From Haematobia irritans (taxonomy: Eukaryota; Arthropoda; Insecta; Diptera; Muscidae), in assembly GCF_050003625.1 (NCBI RefSeq), contig NC_134398.1, positions 106,796,026 to 106,860,025 of the forward strand: a DNA stretch of 64,000 nucleotides, written 5' to 3'. Shown piece by piece: positions 1 through 13,000 of the stretch. Position 1 is the stretch's first letter; each line of letters starts with the position of its first letter. The notes under the pieces are model-generated. The model ran no database searches. It saw nothing but the letters and a program-made list of their open reading frames with translations, and was not told the origin of the DNA. The translations under genes and the position numbers were made by a program.

Positions 1-1033
1 CTGAATTTTACCGTATTGAGTTTGCTTGTTTCGTTTTCTTGCTAATATGTCGTAAACCTGGCATATTTTATCAACTGGCAAAAAAATGGGGCATTAGAGG
101 GTAAATATTAGCAGATATTTTTTAGATCCATGTGCGTAATTGAAAATAAAAGGGCGTGTAAACAACTCCTTACTAAACTACAAGTAAATGCAAGGACAAT
201 TAATATTCATCATGGCATGTCCCGATGTTCATCAGCTGAGCTAGTGAAACATTCAAGTCTTTTGGAATTCAGAAATTTTATTAAACCGAATGTTGAAGAT
301 AAAGATCCATAGTAAATTCTAATAATTTAAGCTACTTGTTTCTATCCACACTAATTTTACTTTTACTTTTTTATGACTATAGCATATTAGTAATATTGAT
401 TAAAATAAATATAAATATTATTATAATTATTGGTAAACATTAATGGTACAATATAAATTTTATGCGAATACAAAGTTAGAGTATTTGTCATCCAAATTTA
501 CTTAACGCAGTTTTGAACAAAAGTGCACTTAAGATTTATGTTTACACATATTCGATATATGATTATACAAAAACATATAATGTCAAACGAATGAAATTGG
601 TATGTCCATCATACAGATATATAAAAACACATACATACACTTTTACATATTAGATTAGAAAATTAGAGATACATTTGATTACGTTTTTTTTTAAACTACC
701 AATCCATTAAGTTAAGAAAATTTCATTGCAATTGTCTAACAACTAGTCATAAAATTAAAAAAAAAATACTATTGTCTTTTCTTTACAAATGTTCGCAACA
801 ACGATTGATTACTTATTTTTATTAATAATAAATTCTCGACTATGAATCCGACTGCAAGGATATATATAAACACGGCACAATGGTAAGCATTAGGGATACA
901 AAAATCGATTTTTTGACTAATCGACTTTTTGTCCAAAGAGTTGAAGATGCTTTTTAGTAATCCTCAAATTCTTCTAATACTCTTATGAATTTTGTGAAAA
1001 TCAGTCTCATCTACTAAACGAACTTTAACATTA
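1..1033. other. AT-rich DNA, no gene seen
   Basis: No reading frame here resembles a known protein; the longest are short, with AT-biased composition. I see no tRNA-like box, LTR or terminal inverted repeat before position 1034. Confidence 0.5.
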
Positions 1034-1908
1034 CACCGAAAGAAAAGTACGAAATTTGTCATTGTTTTAGAACCAAAGAAACTTTTCATTAAAAGTACGA
1101 AATATTTCGTTCTTTTTACGAAGAAAAGTTCTTCCAAAATTTTCATAGTTTGTAAGAAAAAAATTCGTACTTTTTATGAAGAATCTTCGTACTTTTTATG
1201 AAAAATCTTCGTACTTTTTATGAAACAATTTCGTTCTTTTTATAAAAATGTTTCGTACTTTTTATGAAAAATTTTCGTAGTTTTTATGAAAAATGTTCGT
1301 ACTTTTTATGAACAACTTTCGTACTTTTTTCTGAAAAATGTTCGAACTTTTAGAAAAAAAAATTATAGTCGAAAGTGCATTTGGTTGTAGTTGCAAGTGT
1401 GAAAAATGACATCACTACTTTACATCTTAAGTTTTTGAATAATTTTTAGTTTTATTGCTTCACTTTTATTCATAGCGCGCTATCACCCAAATGAAAAGTA
1501 GCATAGACTTGCATAAAAAATAGAATAAAGGAATACACTAAGCACATTATAAAAGACAATTTAATGCCGCGAACGGAAATTTTACAACTTCAATGAAACT
1601 TCTTCGTTAATTCAAAGAAAATGTTTCGTACTTTTTATGAAGAAATTTTAACGCAGAATGTTTCGTAAAATATTCGTAAAAACTTCTTCACAAAATTCAT
1701 GAAATATGAAGAAAGTTTCGTTAAAAGTACGAACTTTTTACGAAGAAAAGTTAATGTAGAATGTTTCGTAGAAGTTTCGTATATTCGTAAAATGTTCTTC
1801 GTAAAATTTAAGAAAATGAATGAAAATTTCGTTATTTTAATGAAGAATTCAGGAAGAATAGTTAATGAAGAATTCTTCGTAAAATTAACGAAGAGAATTC
1901 TTTCGGTG
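1034..1908. mobile_element. TA-flanked MITE/foldback-like element
   Basis: The ends are inverted copies of CACCGAAAGAA, each followed outward by TA (1032-1033 and 1909-1910), which fits a TA target duplication. Both subterminal arms are filled with short, partly inverted units of the type TTCGTACTTTTTATGAA; the middle (about 1370-1600) is unrelated. No transposase frame is present, so it is non-autonomous. The TA duplication suggests the Tc1/mariner group, but the repeat-filled arms also recall foldback elements. Superfamily not settled. Confidence 0.5.
1162..1345 (+). repeat. Minisatellite, unit about 22 bp
   Basis: Seven or eight degenerate head-to-tail units containing CGTACTTTTTATGAA, separated by 4-7 variable bases. 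They form the left subterminal arm of the element at 1034-1908. Related units in opposite orientation (AAAAGTACGAA) occur near both ends. Confidence 0.6.
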
Positions 1909-1910
1909 TA

Positions 1911-3130
1911 GTCACAATCGACTTTTAATTGCGACCTAAATCGATTAAACCACTTTTAACGGATAAATCTAATAGATAAATTTGAAATGAAGAGGGAACT
2001 TGATTTAGAATTTAGAATATTTCGTATAGAATGTTCCCCGTCCAATACATGTTTGAGGTGATCATATTCCTTTTCTGTGTGTTCACTAGTGAGATCAATT
2101 GTCCCAAAATTAATGAAAGCAGCAATTCACTACGACTACGTAAAGGTAGTTAAAACTTTTACATAAAGTAGGGTACTCCGAAACAGTACAAAATTAAAAG
2201 GATGGAATGTTTTCATTCCAGTTAGTTGAGTTTTGCGATTCCGAATTTCGGAACAGGGCGGTAAATCCAATATACATGATAATGAAAACTTTAGGGGCCC
2301 GTAACTCCGAAAATAGGACTTTCCGACAAAAATTTTTTATAAAATATTTCTTTAAGAACAGATAAACACTCGTTTCACCGATTACTCGTTTGTTTAAAGT
2401 TTCGTACCTTATGCTCCCTTTCTGCGAAAAAAGTGCGAAATAGTAGGCCTTCCTATTTTTCCGTGCAAATGTTATTTATTTGGGGAAAGTTTTTTCGCGA
2501 GAAAACGTGATTTCAGTGTAGGATGTAGTTAGTAGAGAACTGCAAAGGTTGAAGACTAGAAAGTAACTTAAGTATTCCAGGAGAAACACATGAAGTTTTT
2601 CTAAAGGCACAACTTTAAAAGCACTTCCAAAAATGTCCTCCCAAAGATGTTCTTTATTTTAACTACACAGGAAGTTCTTTTAATTTTATTTTTTATAAAT
2701 CGCTTTTTTAACCCACTTTTTTAATTTTTTAATGGGTAATTTTAACTTTTTGTGTTTCAAGTGCAGTAGTAAAAGAAAGCAAAGCAAATTATCAAAATTT
2801 TGTAAAAAAAATCTAAATCCATTCTGGAAATATTTTGAATTTTTTTAAGCATTTGAGGACAAACGTTTCAAACAAGCGTTAAAATTCATTAAAAATCATA
2901 ACAAATTTTAATAATCATTTATTTGGAAAAATATCACACATTTTTTTAATTCACATCCAAAATACTAAATTCGGTTCACACTCTAATTTTGCTCCACTAC
3001 CAGATCCAGAAAGAACATTTTCACTACTTTTTAGCGACGCTTGTTTTGCTGGAAGCCTAATTACTGGGTGAGGAAGCTGCTACTACTACACTACAAAACA
3101 AAATTTATTCTTTAATTTTTGTTGTTGATT
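1911..3130. other. AT-rich DNA, no gene seen
   Basis: No convincing coding, RNA or transposon-end signal. The stretch contains poly(A/T) runs and short unrelated frames only. Confidence 0.45.
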
Positions 3131-3720
3131 TTATAAACACATTTGTGAATTACTGGCGTAAAGTTCCAATGATCAACAATGATCTTACTGCTCTTGTCGA
3201 GGAGTTTACGAAATACAAGGAAATGTTCACTAATGTTTCCTGCTTGGAGAAATGCCTAAGTTCACCTTTTGATTCGTTGCGTAAAAGAAAGAAACCTGAT
3301 GAAACATACAATGTTCTTACTCCGATATCAACCAATTCTATTCCGACTATCTCTTGATGAATCTACTACCGTTTCAGACAATAGTACACCTTCTTCCCAT
3401 TTCCGTTTTTCACCTATAAACAATGTATATGATCAAGCAGTTACACCTTCAGCTTTGAATAATTTTCATATCCCTTATACGACTCCGGAGCTAAATAATT
3501 TTAATGGACAACTAAAATTCTGGTCCTGAAAAAACTATTTTTCTTCACGTTTTGCTGTGGAAACGTCATCGGCTGAAATTGCGTCCTATTAAATGGAAGC
3601 TTAAAAGTGATGTTGATGTGGAAATTATCAAATTTAAATTCGCTGATAAAAGAAGAATGGCGTCATTACGAATTCTTGTACCAGATATTTTTGAAGTGCA
3701 CCCTCAAAAAAAAAATCGCT
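3131..3720 (+). pseudogene. Degraded LINE ORF1-like remnant
   Basis: Two short open stretches in different frames read like one decayed protein: a lysine/serine-rich part (3145-3357), a Ser/Thr/Asn-rich linker (to about 3527), then a segment with SRFAVETSSAEIASY followed after a frame change by VDVEIIKFKF and MASLRILVPDIFEV. That last pattern resembles the RRM-like nucleic-acid-binding segment of insect CR1/Jockey LINE ORF1 proteins. The frame is broken at least twice. The assignment rests on pattern memory alone. A short plus-strand coding trace at 6650-6765 and the endonuclease remnant at 6964-7346 may come from the same old LINE. Confidence 0.3.
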
Positions 3721-4005
3721 TCTCAAACATATGTTCCAAACATATTTTGCAGGAAGCATATATATATTATTGGATGCTGCCGAAATATTAATATGTTTGT
3801 ATTATGTGAACATATTGTATGTTTGGAAGCATTTTGAGCCCAAAAATATTATATGCTTGGAAGAATTTTCCCCAAAGAAGATTGTGCTCATTCCCTCACA
3901 TAATTTTCATTTCCACAAAATTTTTAGTTCTTGGCACATTTTTCTGTAATACAAATAATGTTGAAGAAATTATTCAATTTTATAATTTTTTCAAATTTTA
4001 CCTTT

Positions 4006-4078
4006 CTACTGGACGGAGAATCGAACCGAGGACCATACAGTTTGTAAGCCATCACACTGTCTATTGGGTTACGTAGCT
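4006..4078 (-). repeat. tRNA-like sequence (SINE head or tRNA pseudogene)
   Basis: On the minus strand this 73-base stretch has a near-consensus Pol III B box (GGTTCGATTCT) and an A-box-like TAACCCAATAG about 35 bases upstream, the normal spacing in a tRNA. The length is right for a tRNA, but the acceptor ends pair only weakly (CTAC with GTAG). I read it as a tRNA-derived SINE head or decayed tRNA rather than a working gene. Confidence 0.45.
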
Positions 4079-4210
4079 GTTATGGCCATCAATAGACAGT
4101 TATCGTTATAAGTTTCATACATTTCATACATATGTAGCATAGTCTGCAGCGCCCACGAGCCGATGCTAACAAAACATTATTTAACAGAAACATACATTTG
4201 TTTGTCACGT

Positions 4211-4270
4211 GGAGCAATGGTTAGCATGTCCGCCTTTCATGCAAAGGGTCGTGGGTTCAGTCCCTGCTCC
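4211..4270 (+). repeat. tRNA-like Pol III promoter block
   Basis: Six bases GGAGCA at the start are exactly complementary to TGCTCC at the end, like a tRNA acceptor stem. TGGAGCAATGG (from 4210) resembles an A box and GGGTTCAGTCC resembles a B box, about 33 bases apart. At 60 bases it is shorter than a functional tRNA, so it is most likely a tRNA-derived SINE head. It lies within the left inverted-repeat arm; the minus-strand partner is at 15444-15503. Confidence 0.5.
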
Positions 4271-5324
4271 GACCGAACACCAATTTTTTGTAATTTACAC
4301 ATTTATATTTATACTATATTAAATGTTTATAATGAAACTTCGAAATGTGGGTTATTAAAGATTTACAGTCAGCAACAGTGCTTGATATAAACGAAATGGA
4401 CTGAGCTTTTGGATAAAATATTATTTTTTTTATTGGAAAAATAACAATTTTGTAATAAAAAACTGTTTTTGGTATAAAAGTTTGAAATTTTGGAAGGAAT
4501 TCAAAAACTCTAACAAAAGAAGAACGTAGAGTCGAGTATAAACATACATAAATAATTTTATAATATACACATAAATTTATTTAGGCGTGTTTTTACTAGC
4601 ATTTAACACCATTTTAAATGCATTTAAAACTTATCGTGTTTTGTACTTAATTTCATTTTTACCTTTAAGGCCGGTATTAGGTTGGCATTATTGCTCTAAA
4701 ATGACCCTGTTTTGCCTTTTACTTTTCTTAAATATTTCATTTTAAAGAAAATAAACTTTTTCAATTGTTGTAGCTGCAAAACTCGAACTTAATGCCCGCT
4801 TTTATATTTTAAGGTGTTCGTCAAGTCCTCGTGGATTACTTATTAATAAAGGGAAACTAAACTTTGTTATTATACTGTTTCCTCCTTTTTTTCATTTTAC
4901 TGTCCCAACTCTAAAAAGAGTATAGTGCCCTTTCGTTATTTTTATGAAGATCCCTTTGTAATTTTTGTATATTTTCCACCGTTTCTTTTTAATTTCTTTT
5001 GTCTGAATATTTTGACTTACTCCTCGTACGTTCCGATTTCTTTTAACGAACCAAGAACAAAATTGTGCCCATTGCCAAAATGATAAACAAAACTCATGTC
5101 CACAATACATAAAATGCTGCTCTCAAGGCGAAAACACATGCTGTTTTTTTTTCAAATGTCTATTCTCTTTACTCCGAATACTCATTCTAATATTCAAATT
5201 AAATAATATTTAGACTTAAGCATATCAAATTTTTGGCCTTATCATAAAACAGTTTTCCGAAACAGCATACAAGCGGTTTCACAGAAGTTGCTCTCTTTTG
5301 ATTCTCTCGCTGTGTTATGTTGAT

Positions 5325-6324
5325 CAGGGCTGCCAATAAAATTTCAATAATAATCGTCACTTTTTTCCGAAAAATTCGTCATAATCGTCACTTACATTTT
5401 AAAAATCGTCGAAAAATCTGCAAAGTTAATAATATTAACACCAAACTAATTTTTTTTGTTAAAAACAAATATATTTATTTCATATAAAGAACAGAAAATT
5501 AACACAACTATGCATTTCAACAACAAACTCATAATGAATTCAGTCGCATATAAAAATAAAATTAAAAACAAAAAAACATTTTTATGCAATGCTATGAAAT
5601 TCAAAAAAAGTATAAAAAATATTTTTTTAATATATAGTTTTACTTCAGTAAGTTTTGCTTTAAAAATAAAAAAAAGATCTTTAATATTTAAATATTTGTT
5701 GCCCGATTTGCCAAAATTTGAGAATTTGCAAAAATTTTATTAAAAATAAAATTTAGCAAAATTTTCTACAGATATAAAGGATTGAGAAAGTTTTCTATAC
5801 GAATAAAATTTTGACAAAATTCTCTATAGAAATAAAATGTTGGCAAATTTTTTTATAGAAATAAAATATTGACAAAATTTTCTATAGAAATAAAATTTTG
5901 AAAAAAAAAATTCTATGGAAATAAAATTTTGCCGAAATTTTCTATAAAAATAAAAAAGTTTTGACAACTTTTTCAGTAGAAATAAAATTTTAACAAAATT
6001 TTCTTTCAGTAGAAATAAAATTTTGACAAAATTTTCTGTAGAAATAAAATTTTGACGAAATTTTCTACAAAAATAAAATTTTGACAAAATTGTCTATAGA
6101 AATAAAATAAAAAAAAATCTATAGAAATAAAATTCTCTATAAAAATAAAATTTTGTCAAATGTATTCTCTCTTTTGGTGGCTCTAAATGTGTAAACGAAC
6201 TGCTTCTAGTCCAAATTTTTGAACCGAGCTGATATCGTAATTTTTGGTGCAAAAATCGGTATTTGCTATTTTTTGAGTAAAAAATCGTCAAAATGCCGAT
6301 AAATCGGCAAAATTGGCAGCCCTG
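5325..6324. mobile_element. hAT-like MITE, copy 1 (1,000 bp)
   Basis: Terminal inverted repeats CAGGGCTGCCAAT (5325-5337) and its complement (6312-6324) begin with CAGGG, typical of hAT elements. The flanking octamers ATGTTGAT (5317-5324) and ACGCTGAT (6325-6332) match at 6 of 8 positions, consistent with an aged 8-bp target duplication. No transposase is present. The interior is mostly a minisatellite of TTTCTATAGAAATAAAA-type units. Confidence 0.65.
5750..6165 (+). repeat. Minisatellite of TAGAAATAAAATTTTGAC-type units
   Basis: At least a dozen degenerate units of about 28-34 bp, built around AAATAAAATTTTGACAAAAT with CTATAG/CTACAG linkers, lie head to tail inside the hAT-like MITE. Open frames across it are periodic artefacts. 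Confidence 0.75.
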
Positions 6325-6764
6325 ACGCTGATATCTTTCGTCAACCCTCCCGGTTTCCATCTCTATTTCTTTCTCTATACTCTCTCTCTGTCGCTCTCTG
6401 AATAAAATATCACAACATATATATGTTTACTCGAAATTTGTAAATGTATATATGTTTACATTCACACATATTATTTTTATGAAATATTCTTGCCCCAAAC
6501 ATAGTATATTTTAACATATGTGTCCCAAACATTTAGAGTTAGTTTAGGAACATTACATGTTTGCACTTAAATATATTGTGTTTAAAAATTGTGCTCGAAC
6601 CACATTTTGTTTATATCGGAACATATGAAAAACATATTTTTCTAACAGTGTGGTTGTAAACCTTGCATTTTTGCCTCCCAGAACTATAGTTCATGAGTAT
6701 ATCTACAAATCTAATCCTAGATCGGACTCGTCCCGAAGAAGCTTTAAAAAACTAACTCAAGCTG

Positions 6765-7346
<582 letters not shown>

Positions 7347-7791
7347 AGCTTGAGTTAGTTTTTTAAAGCTTCTTCGGGACGAGTCCGATCTAGGATTAGA
7401 TTTGTAGATATACTCATGAACTCTAGTTCTGGGAGGCAAAAATGCAGGGTTTACAACCACACTGTTAGAAAAATATGTTTTTCATATGTTCCGATATAAA
7501 CAAAATGTGGTTCGAGCACAATTTTTAAACACAATATATTTAAGTGCAAACATGTAATGTTCCTAAACTAACTCTAAATGTTTGGGACACATATGTTAAA
7601 ATATACTATGTTTGGGGCAAGAATGTTTCATAAAAATAATATGTGTGAATGTAAACATATATACATTTACAAATTTCGAGTAAACATATATATGTTGTGA
7701 TATTTTATTCAGAGAGCGACAGAGAGAGAGAGAGAGTATAGAGAAAGAAATAGAGATGGAAACCGGGAGGGTTGACGAAAGATATCAGCGT

Positions 7792-9361
7792 CAGGGCTGC
7801 CAATTTTGCCGATTTATCGGCATTTTGACGATTTTTTACTCAAAAAATAGCAAATGCCGATTTATCGGCATTTTGACGATTTTTTACTCAAAAAATAGCA
7901 AATGCCGATTTTTGCACCAAAAATGACGATATTAGCTCGGTTCAAAAATTTGGACCAGAAGCAGTTCGTTTACACATTTAGAGCCACCAAAAGAGAGAAT
8001 ACATTTGACAATAGTCAGAGAAATTGCAAGTTTTTGCTAGAGATTTCATACATGTAGGAGCTATACCTCACATTACATCTACAGTATTAGTATCGCGGTT
8101 TCCACTCGTGCCAAAAATAATTCACCAAAAATTTAAAAACATTTTATCAAAAATCTACCAAATTACAAAAAATCTTGAACTTATTGATCAAATTTGTGTG
8201 GTTAGTATATATAAAAATTTTGTTTTATTTGAATGAAATGTTTCATATGGAATTTATAGAAAATTTTGTTAAAATTTTATTTCTACACAAAAAGTTGTCA
8301 ACATTTTATTTCTATAGAAAATTTCGGCAAAATTTTATTTCTATAGAAAATTTTGTTAAAATTTTATTTCTACAGAAAAAGTTGTCAACATTTTATTTCT
8401 ATAGAAAATTTTGTTAACATTTTATTTCTGCACAAAAAGTTGTCAAAATTTTATTTCTATAGAAAATTTCGGCAAAATTTTATTTCTATAGAAATTTTTT
8501 TCAAAATTTTATTTTTATAGAAAATTTTGTCAAAATTTTATTTTTATAGAGAATTTTATTTCTATAGATTTTTTTATTTTATTTCTATAGACAATTTTGT
8601 CAAAATTTTATTTTTGTAGAAAATTTCGTCAAAATTTTATTTCTACAGAAAATTTTGTCAAAATTTTATTTCTACTGAAAGAAAATTTTGTTAAAATTTT
8701 ATTTCTACTGAAAAAGTTGTCAAAACTTTTTTATTTTTATAGAAAATTTCGGCAAAATTTTATTTCCATAGAATTTTTTTTTTTCAAAATTTTATTTCTA
8801 TAGAAAATTTTGTCAATATTTTATTTCTATAAAAAAATTTGCCAACATTTTATTTCTATAGAGAATTTTGTCAAAATTTTATTCGTATAGAAAACTTTCT
8901 CAATCCTTTATATCTGTAGAAAATTTTGCTAAATTTTATTTTTAATAAAATTTTTGCATATTCTCAAATTTTGGCAAATCGGGCAACAAATATTTAAATA
9001 TTAAAGATCTTTTTTTTTATTTTTAAAGCAAAACTTACTGAAGTAAAACTATATATTAAAAAAATATTTTTTATACTTTTTTTGAATTTCATAGCATTGC
9101 ATAAAAATGTTTTTTTGTTTTTAATTTTATTTTTATATGCGACTGAATTCATTATGAGTTTGTTGTTGAAATGCATAGTTGTGTTAATTTTCTGTTCTTT
9201 ATATGAAATAAATATATTTGTTTTTAACAAAAAAAATTAGTTTGGTGTTAATATTATTAACTTTGCAGATTTTTCGACGATTTTTAAAATGTAAGTGACG
9301 ATTATGACGAATTTTTCGGAAAAAAGTGACGATTATTATTGAAATTTTATTGGCAGCCCTG
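7792..9361. mobile_element. hAT-like MITE, copy 2 (1,570 bp)
   Basis: Same ends as copy 1 (CAGGGCTGCCAAT, inverted at 9349-9361) in opposite orientation, with flanks ATCAGCGT and ATCAACAT. It is longer because of a tandem duplication near 7856-7910 (units with GCCGATTTATCGGCATT) and extra sequence at about 8010-8450. It contains no transposase frame. Confidence 0.65.
8240..8900 (-). repeat. Expanded minisatellite in MITE copy 2
   Basis: Degenerate head-to-tail units of AAAATTTTATTTCTATAGA type, the reverse complement of those at 5750-6165 but with more copies, explaining much of the length difference between the two arms. Confidence 0.7.
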
Positions 9362-10029
9362 ATCAACATAACACAGCGAGAGAATCAAAAGAGAGCAACT
9401 TCTGTGAAACCGCTTGTATGCTGTTTCGGAAAACTGTTTTATGATAAGGCCAAAAATTTGATATGCTTAAGTCTAAATATTATTTAATTTGAATATTAGA
9501 ATGAGTATTCGGAGTAAAGAGAATAGACATTTGAAAAAAACAGCATGTGTTTTCGCCTTGAGAGCAGCATTTTATGTATTGTGGACATGAGTTTTGTTTA
9601 TCATTTTGGCAATGGGCACAATTTTGTTCTTGGTTCGTTAAAAGAAATCGGAACGTACGAGGAGTAAGTCAAAATATTCAGACAAAAGAAATTAAAAAGA
9701 AACGGTGGAAAATATACAAAAATTACAAAGGGATCTTCATAAAAATAACGAAAGGGCACTATACTCTTTTTATAGTTGGGACAGTAAAATGAAAAAAGGA
9801 GGAAACAGTATAATAACAAAGTTTAGTTTCCCTTTATTAATAAGTAGTCCACGAGGACTTGACGAACACCTTAAAATATAAAAGCGGGCATTAGGTTAGG
9901 TTAGGTTAAAGTGGCAGCCCGATTAAGATTCAGGCTCACTTAGACTATTCAGTCCATTGTGATACCACATTAACTAAAAGTACCTATTACATATGGGCAC
10001 TTCTAGTTTTAACCGCTGAACCTTCTTGA

Positions 10030-13000
10030 TTATTTTTCTTTGTTGAACCAACCAGATTGTTCCAAAAACATTAGCAGACTGCTTAAGTTAACGTTTTCCA
10101 GATCCGCCAGTAATCTGAAGCTATATGCTCCTAAAAGTTGCTTGCGCTTTACACAAAATGCAGGACACTCACACAAGAGGTGTTTAATTGATTCTTTTTC
10201 CTCCGCATCATGACAGCTCATACAATAGTCATTATACTTCGCGCCAATAGTTTTTGCAAAATCTCCTATCAGGCAGCGACCCGTTATAGCATATATCAGG
10301 AGTGATATCTGACGTCTCGAGAACATTAGCATATCTAGTGTGCGGTTTAAGTTGAAATGGGGCCATATTTGCTTGGTGTCGTTACAACCCTTGCAATTCT
10401 CCCATCGAACATTTGCCATCATAACAGCCTTCTCACGCAGCATGAGCTTGCAGGTAGCTAGGGGCATACCAACAAATTCTAGTTCCCCTGCAATATGTAA
10501 GGTAGTCCCTAGCCTTGCCAACTCATCGGCTTCGCAGTTCCCCGGTATGTTCCTATGGCCAGGCACCCATATTAGGTGAATATTGTACTGCTCAGCCATC
10601 TCATTGAGAGATTTGCGGCAATCGATGGCCGTTTTCGAGTTGAGGAACACAGAGTCCAAGGATTTTATTGCAGGTTGACTGTCTGAGTATATATTAATGC
10701 CCACATTTTTTGGAACATTACTTCTCAGCCAATTCGCCACCTCTCTTATTGCTAATATTTCAGCCTGAAAAACACTACAGTGATTAGGTAATCTTTTCGC
10801 TATTCGAAGTTCCAAATCATTAGAATATACTCCGAAACCCACTTGTCCATCCAATTTGGAGCCATCAGTGTAGAAATCTATATATTCTTTATTCCCCGGG
10901 GTCTGTGTGCACCACGCCTCACAGTTGGGGATTAGAGTCTCAAACTTTTTGTCGAAAAGTGGACTCGCCAAAGTGTAATCCACTAAGTTAGGCACATCTG
11001 ACATTGTTTTGAGGACAGAACTGTGACCGTAACCTCTTTCCGACCACAGCGATAGTTCGCGCAACCGCACAGCCGTTGTTGCAGCTGACTGTTTGGCCAA
11101 AATGTCTAAAGGCAATAGATGCAGCATGACATTAAGGGAATTTGTTCCTGTCTTGCTGAATGCGCCTGAAATACACAAACACGCCATACGCTGAACTTTA
11201 TCTAAACCAGTCGGTTTCTGAAGTGCCGGCCACCAGACTACAACACCATATAGCATTATAGGTCTAACCACTGCCGTGTATAGCCAATGCACAATTTTTG
11301 GTTTTAGTCCCCACTTTTTTCCTATTGCCTTTTTGCACGAGTACAAAGCTACAGTTGCCTTCCTCGCCCTTTCTTCAATATTAAGCTTAAAGTTCAGCTT
11401 CCTGTCCAAAATAACGCCAAGGTATTTTGCACAATCACCAAAGGGAATTTCAATACCCCCTAAGGAAATAGGCCTAACCGTGGGAGTTTTGCGATCTTTG
11501 CAGTACATGACTAATTCTGTCTTTGCGGGATTTACCCCAAGACCATTGTCTTTCGCCCATTTTTCAGTCATCCGGAGGGCCCTCTGAATAATATCTCTGA
11601 TTGTGGATGGGAATTTTCCCCTGACTGCCAGAGCTACATCATCTGCGTATGCCACCACTTTTATCCTTTCTTTTTCTAGAGTAACCAGAAGGCTATTTAT
11701 AGCAACATTCCAAAGAAGAGGTGATAGAACTCCTCCTTGGGGAGTGCCTCTGTTCACATACTTTTGTATGTTTGCTTGTCCTAGTGTGGCTGAAATACGT
11801 CTCTTCATTAGCAGTTCGTCTAACAGCCTGAGTATACATGGATCAACATTCAGAGTTGTCAGTCCATTTAATATCGAGCTCGGATGGACATTATTGAACG
11901 CCCCTTCGATGTCTAGAAACGCCACGATTGTGTATTCTTTGACAGATAGTGAGCTTTCAATAAAGCTGACTAGTTCATGTAGTGCGGTCTCAGTAGACCT
12001 GCCCTTCGAGTATGCATGCTGTCGTTTCGAGAACAAACTTGAATCGATGCTAGTTCTAAGATAAATATCTATCATCCTCTCCAGAGTCTTAAGTAGGAAT
12101 GAGGATAAGCTGATTGGTCGGAAATCCTTCGCCCTCGAGTGAGAGGCTTTTCCCGCTTTAGGTATGAAGACGACTTTTGTTTCCCTCCACTTTCCTGGGA
12201 TATATGATAAGTTGATACATCCTTTATATATCACCGACAACCAGGGGATAATTTTGTCAGTTACAGCTTGTAACTCCGCCGGAGTAATTCCATCAGGTCC
12301 AGGGGATTTGAATGGTCCAAAGCTATTTAGCGCCCATCTTATTCTAGTTTCCGATACAATTTCCTCGACAGGAAACGACCGCTGAGCAACTGTGGCACCG
12401 CCAGTACATGGTTCAACCGTCTGATTTCCAGGAAAATGTGTGTCCAATAGTACCTCCAGCGTCTCCTCACTGGACGTTGTCCAATTGCCCTCCGATGTTT
12501 TAATGAAACCTGGAGCGGAGTTGGTGCATGCTAGAACCTTCCGTAGTCTGGAAGCCTCGGACGTATTCTCAATACTGCTGCAGTAATCATTCCAAGAGTT
12601 ATGCTGAGCCTTTCTCAGTTCTCGCTTGTATCCTCTCAGAATCTTCTTGTAAGCGTCCCAGTCCTCAGAAGCTCTGGTGGACTTTGCCTTGTTAAAGAGC
12701 TTCCTGCAGGATTTCCTCATATTACTTAATTCCGTAGACCACCATGGTGGTCGATGTTTCCCCCTTGGCTTTCCTCTAGGGCATGCAGCTTTCAGTGAGA
12801 TGTTGAAGGCCTTAGTAATCCGCTCCACTGCGTATTCGATATCTTGCACATTTCTCATATTTGTCTCTGTTATTTCCGGTATCATCATATTGAACGATTC
12901 CCTATACCTATTCCAGTCAGCTTTCCTAACATTTGGCGGAAATATGGTCTTGGTGATATGAACATCAAATTTGAAACTGATGTAGCGATGATCTGAGAAG

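Noticed and set aside
4211..4270. Functional tRNA gene
   Set aside because: Only 60 bases, poor B box and no proper anticodon arm. It is better explained as a tRNA-derived repeat.
4892..5110. 72-aa frame mirrored at 9574-9792
   Set aside because: Present twice only because the locus is an inverted repeat. It has no recognisable motif and AT-driven composition.
5750..6165. CRISPR-like spaced repeats
   Set aside because: Units are degenerate and head to tail without unique spacers, and the setting is a eukaryotic MITE.
9894..9912. Possible telomeric TTAGG array
   Set aside because: Only three or four pentamers, always at the 3' end of a LINE with a target duplication. It is a retrotransposon tail, not a chromosome end.
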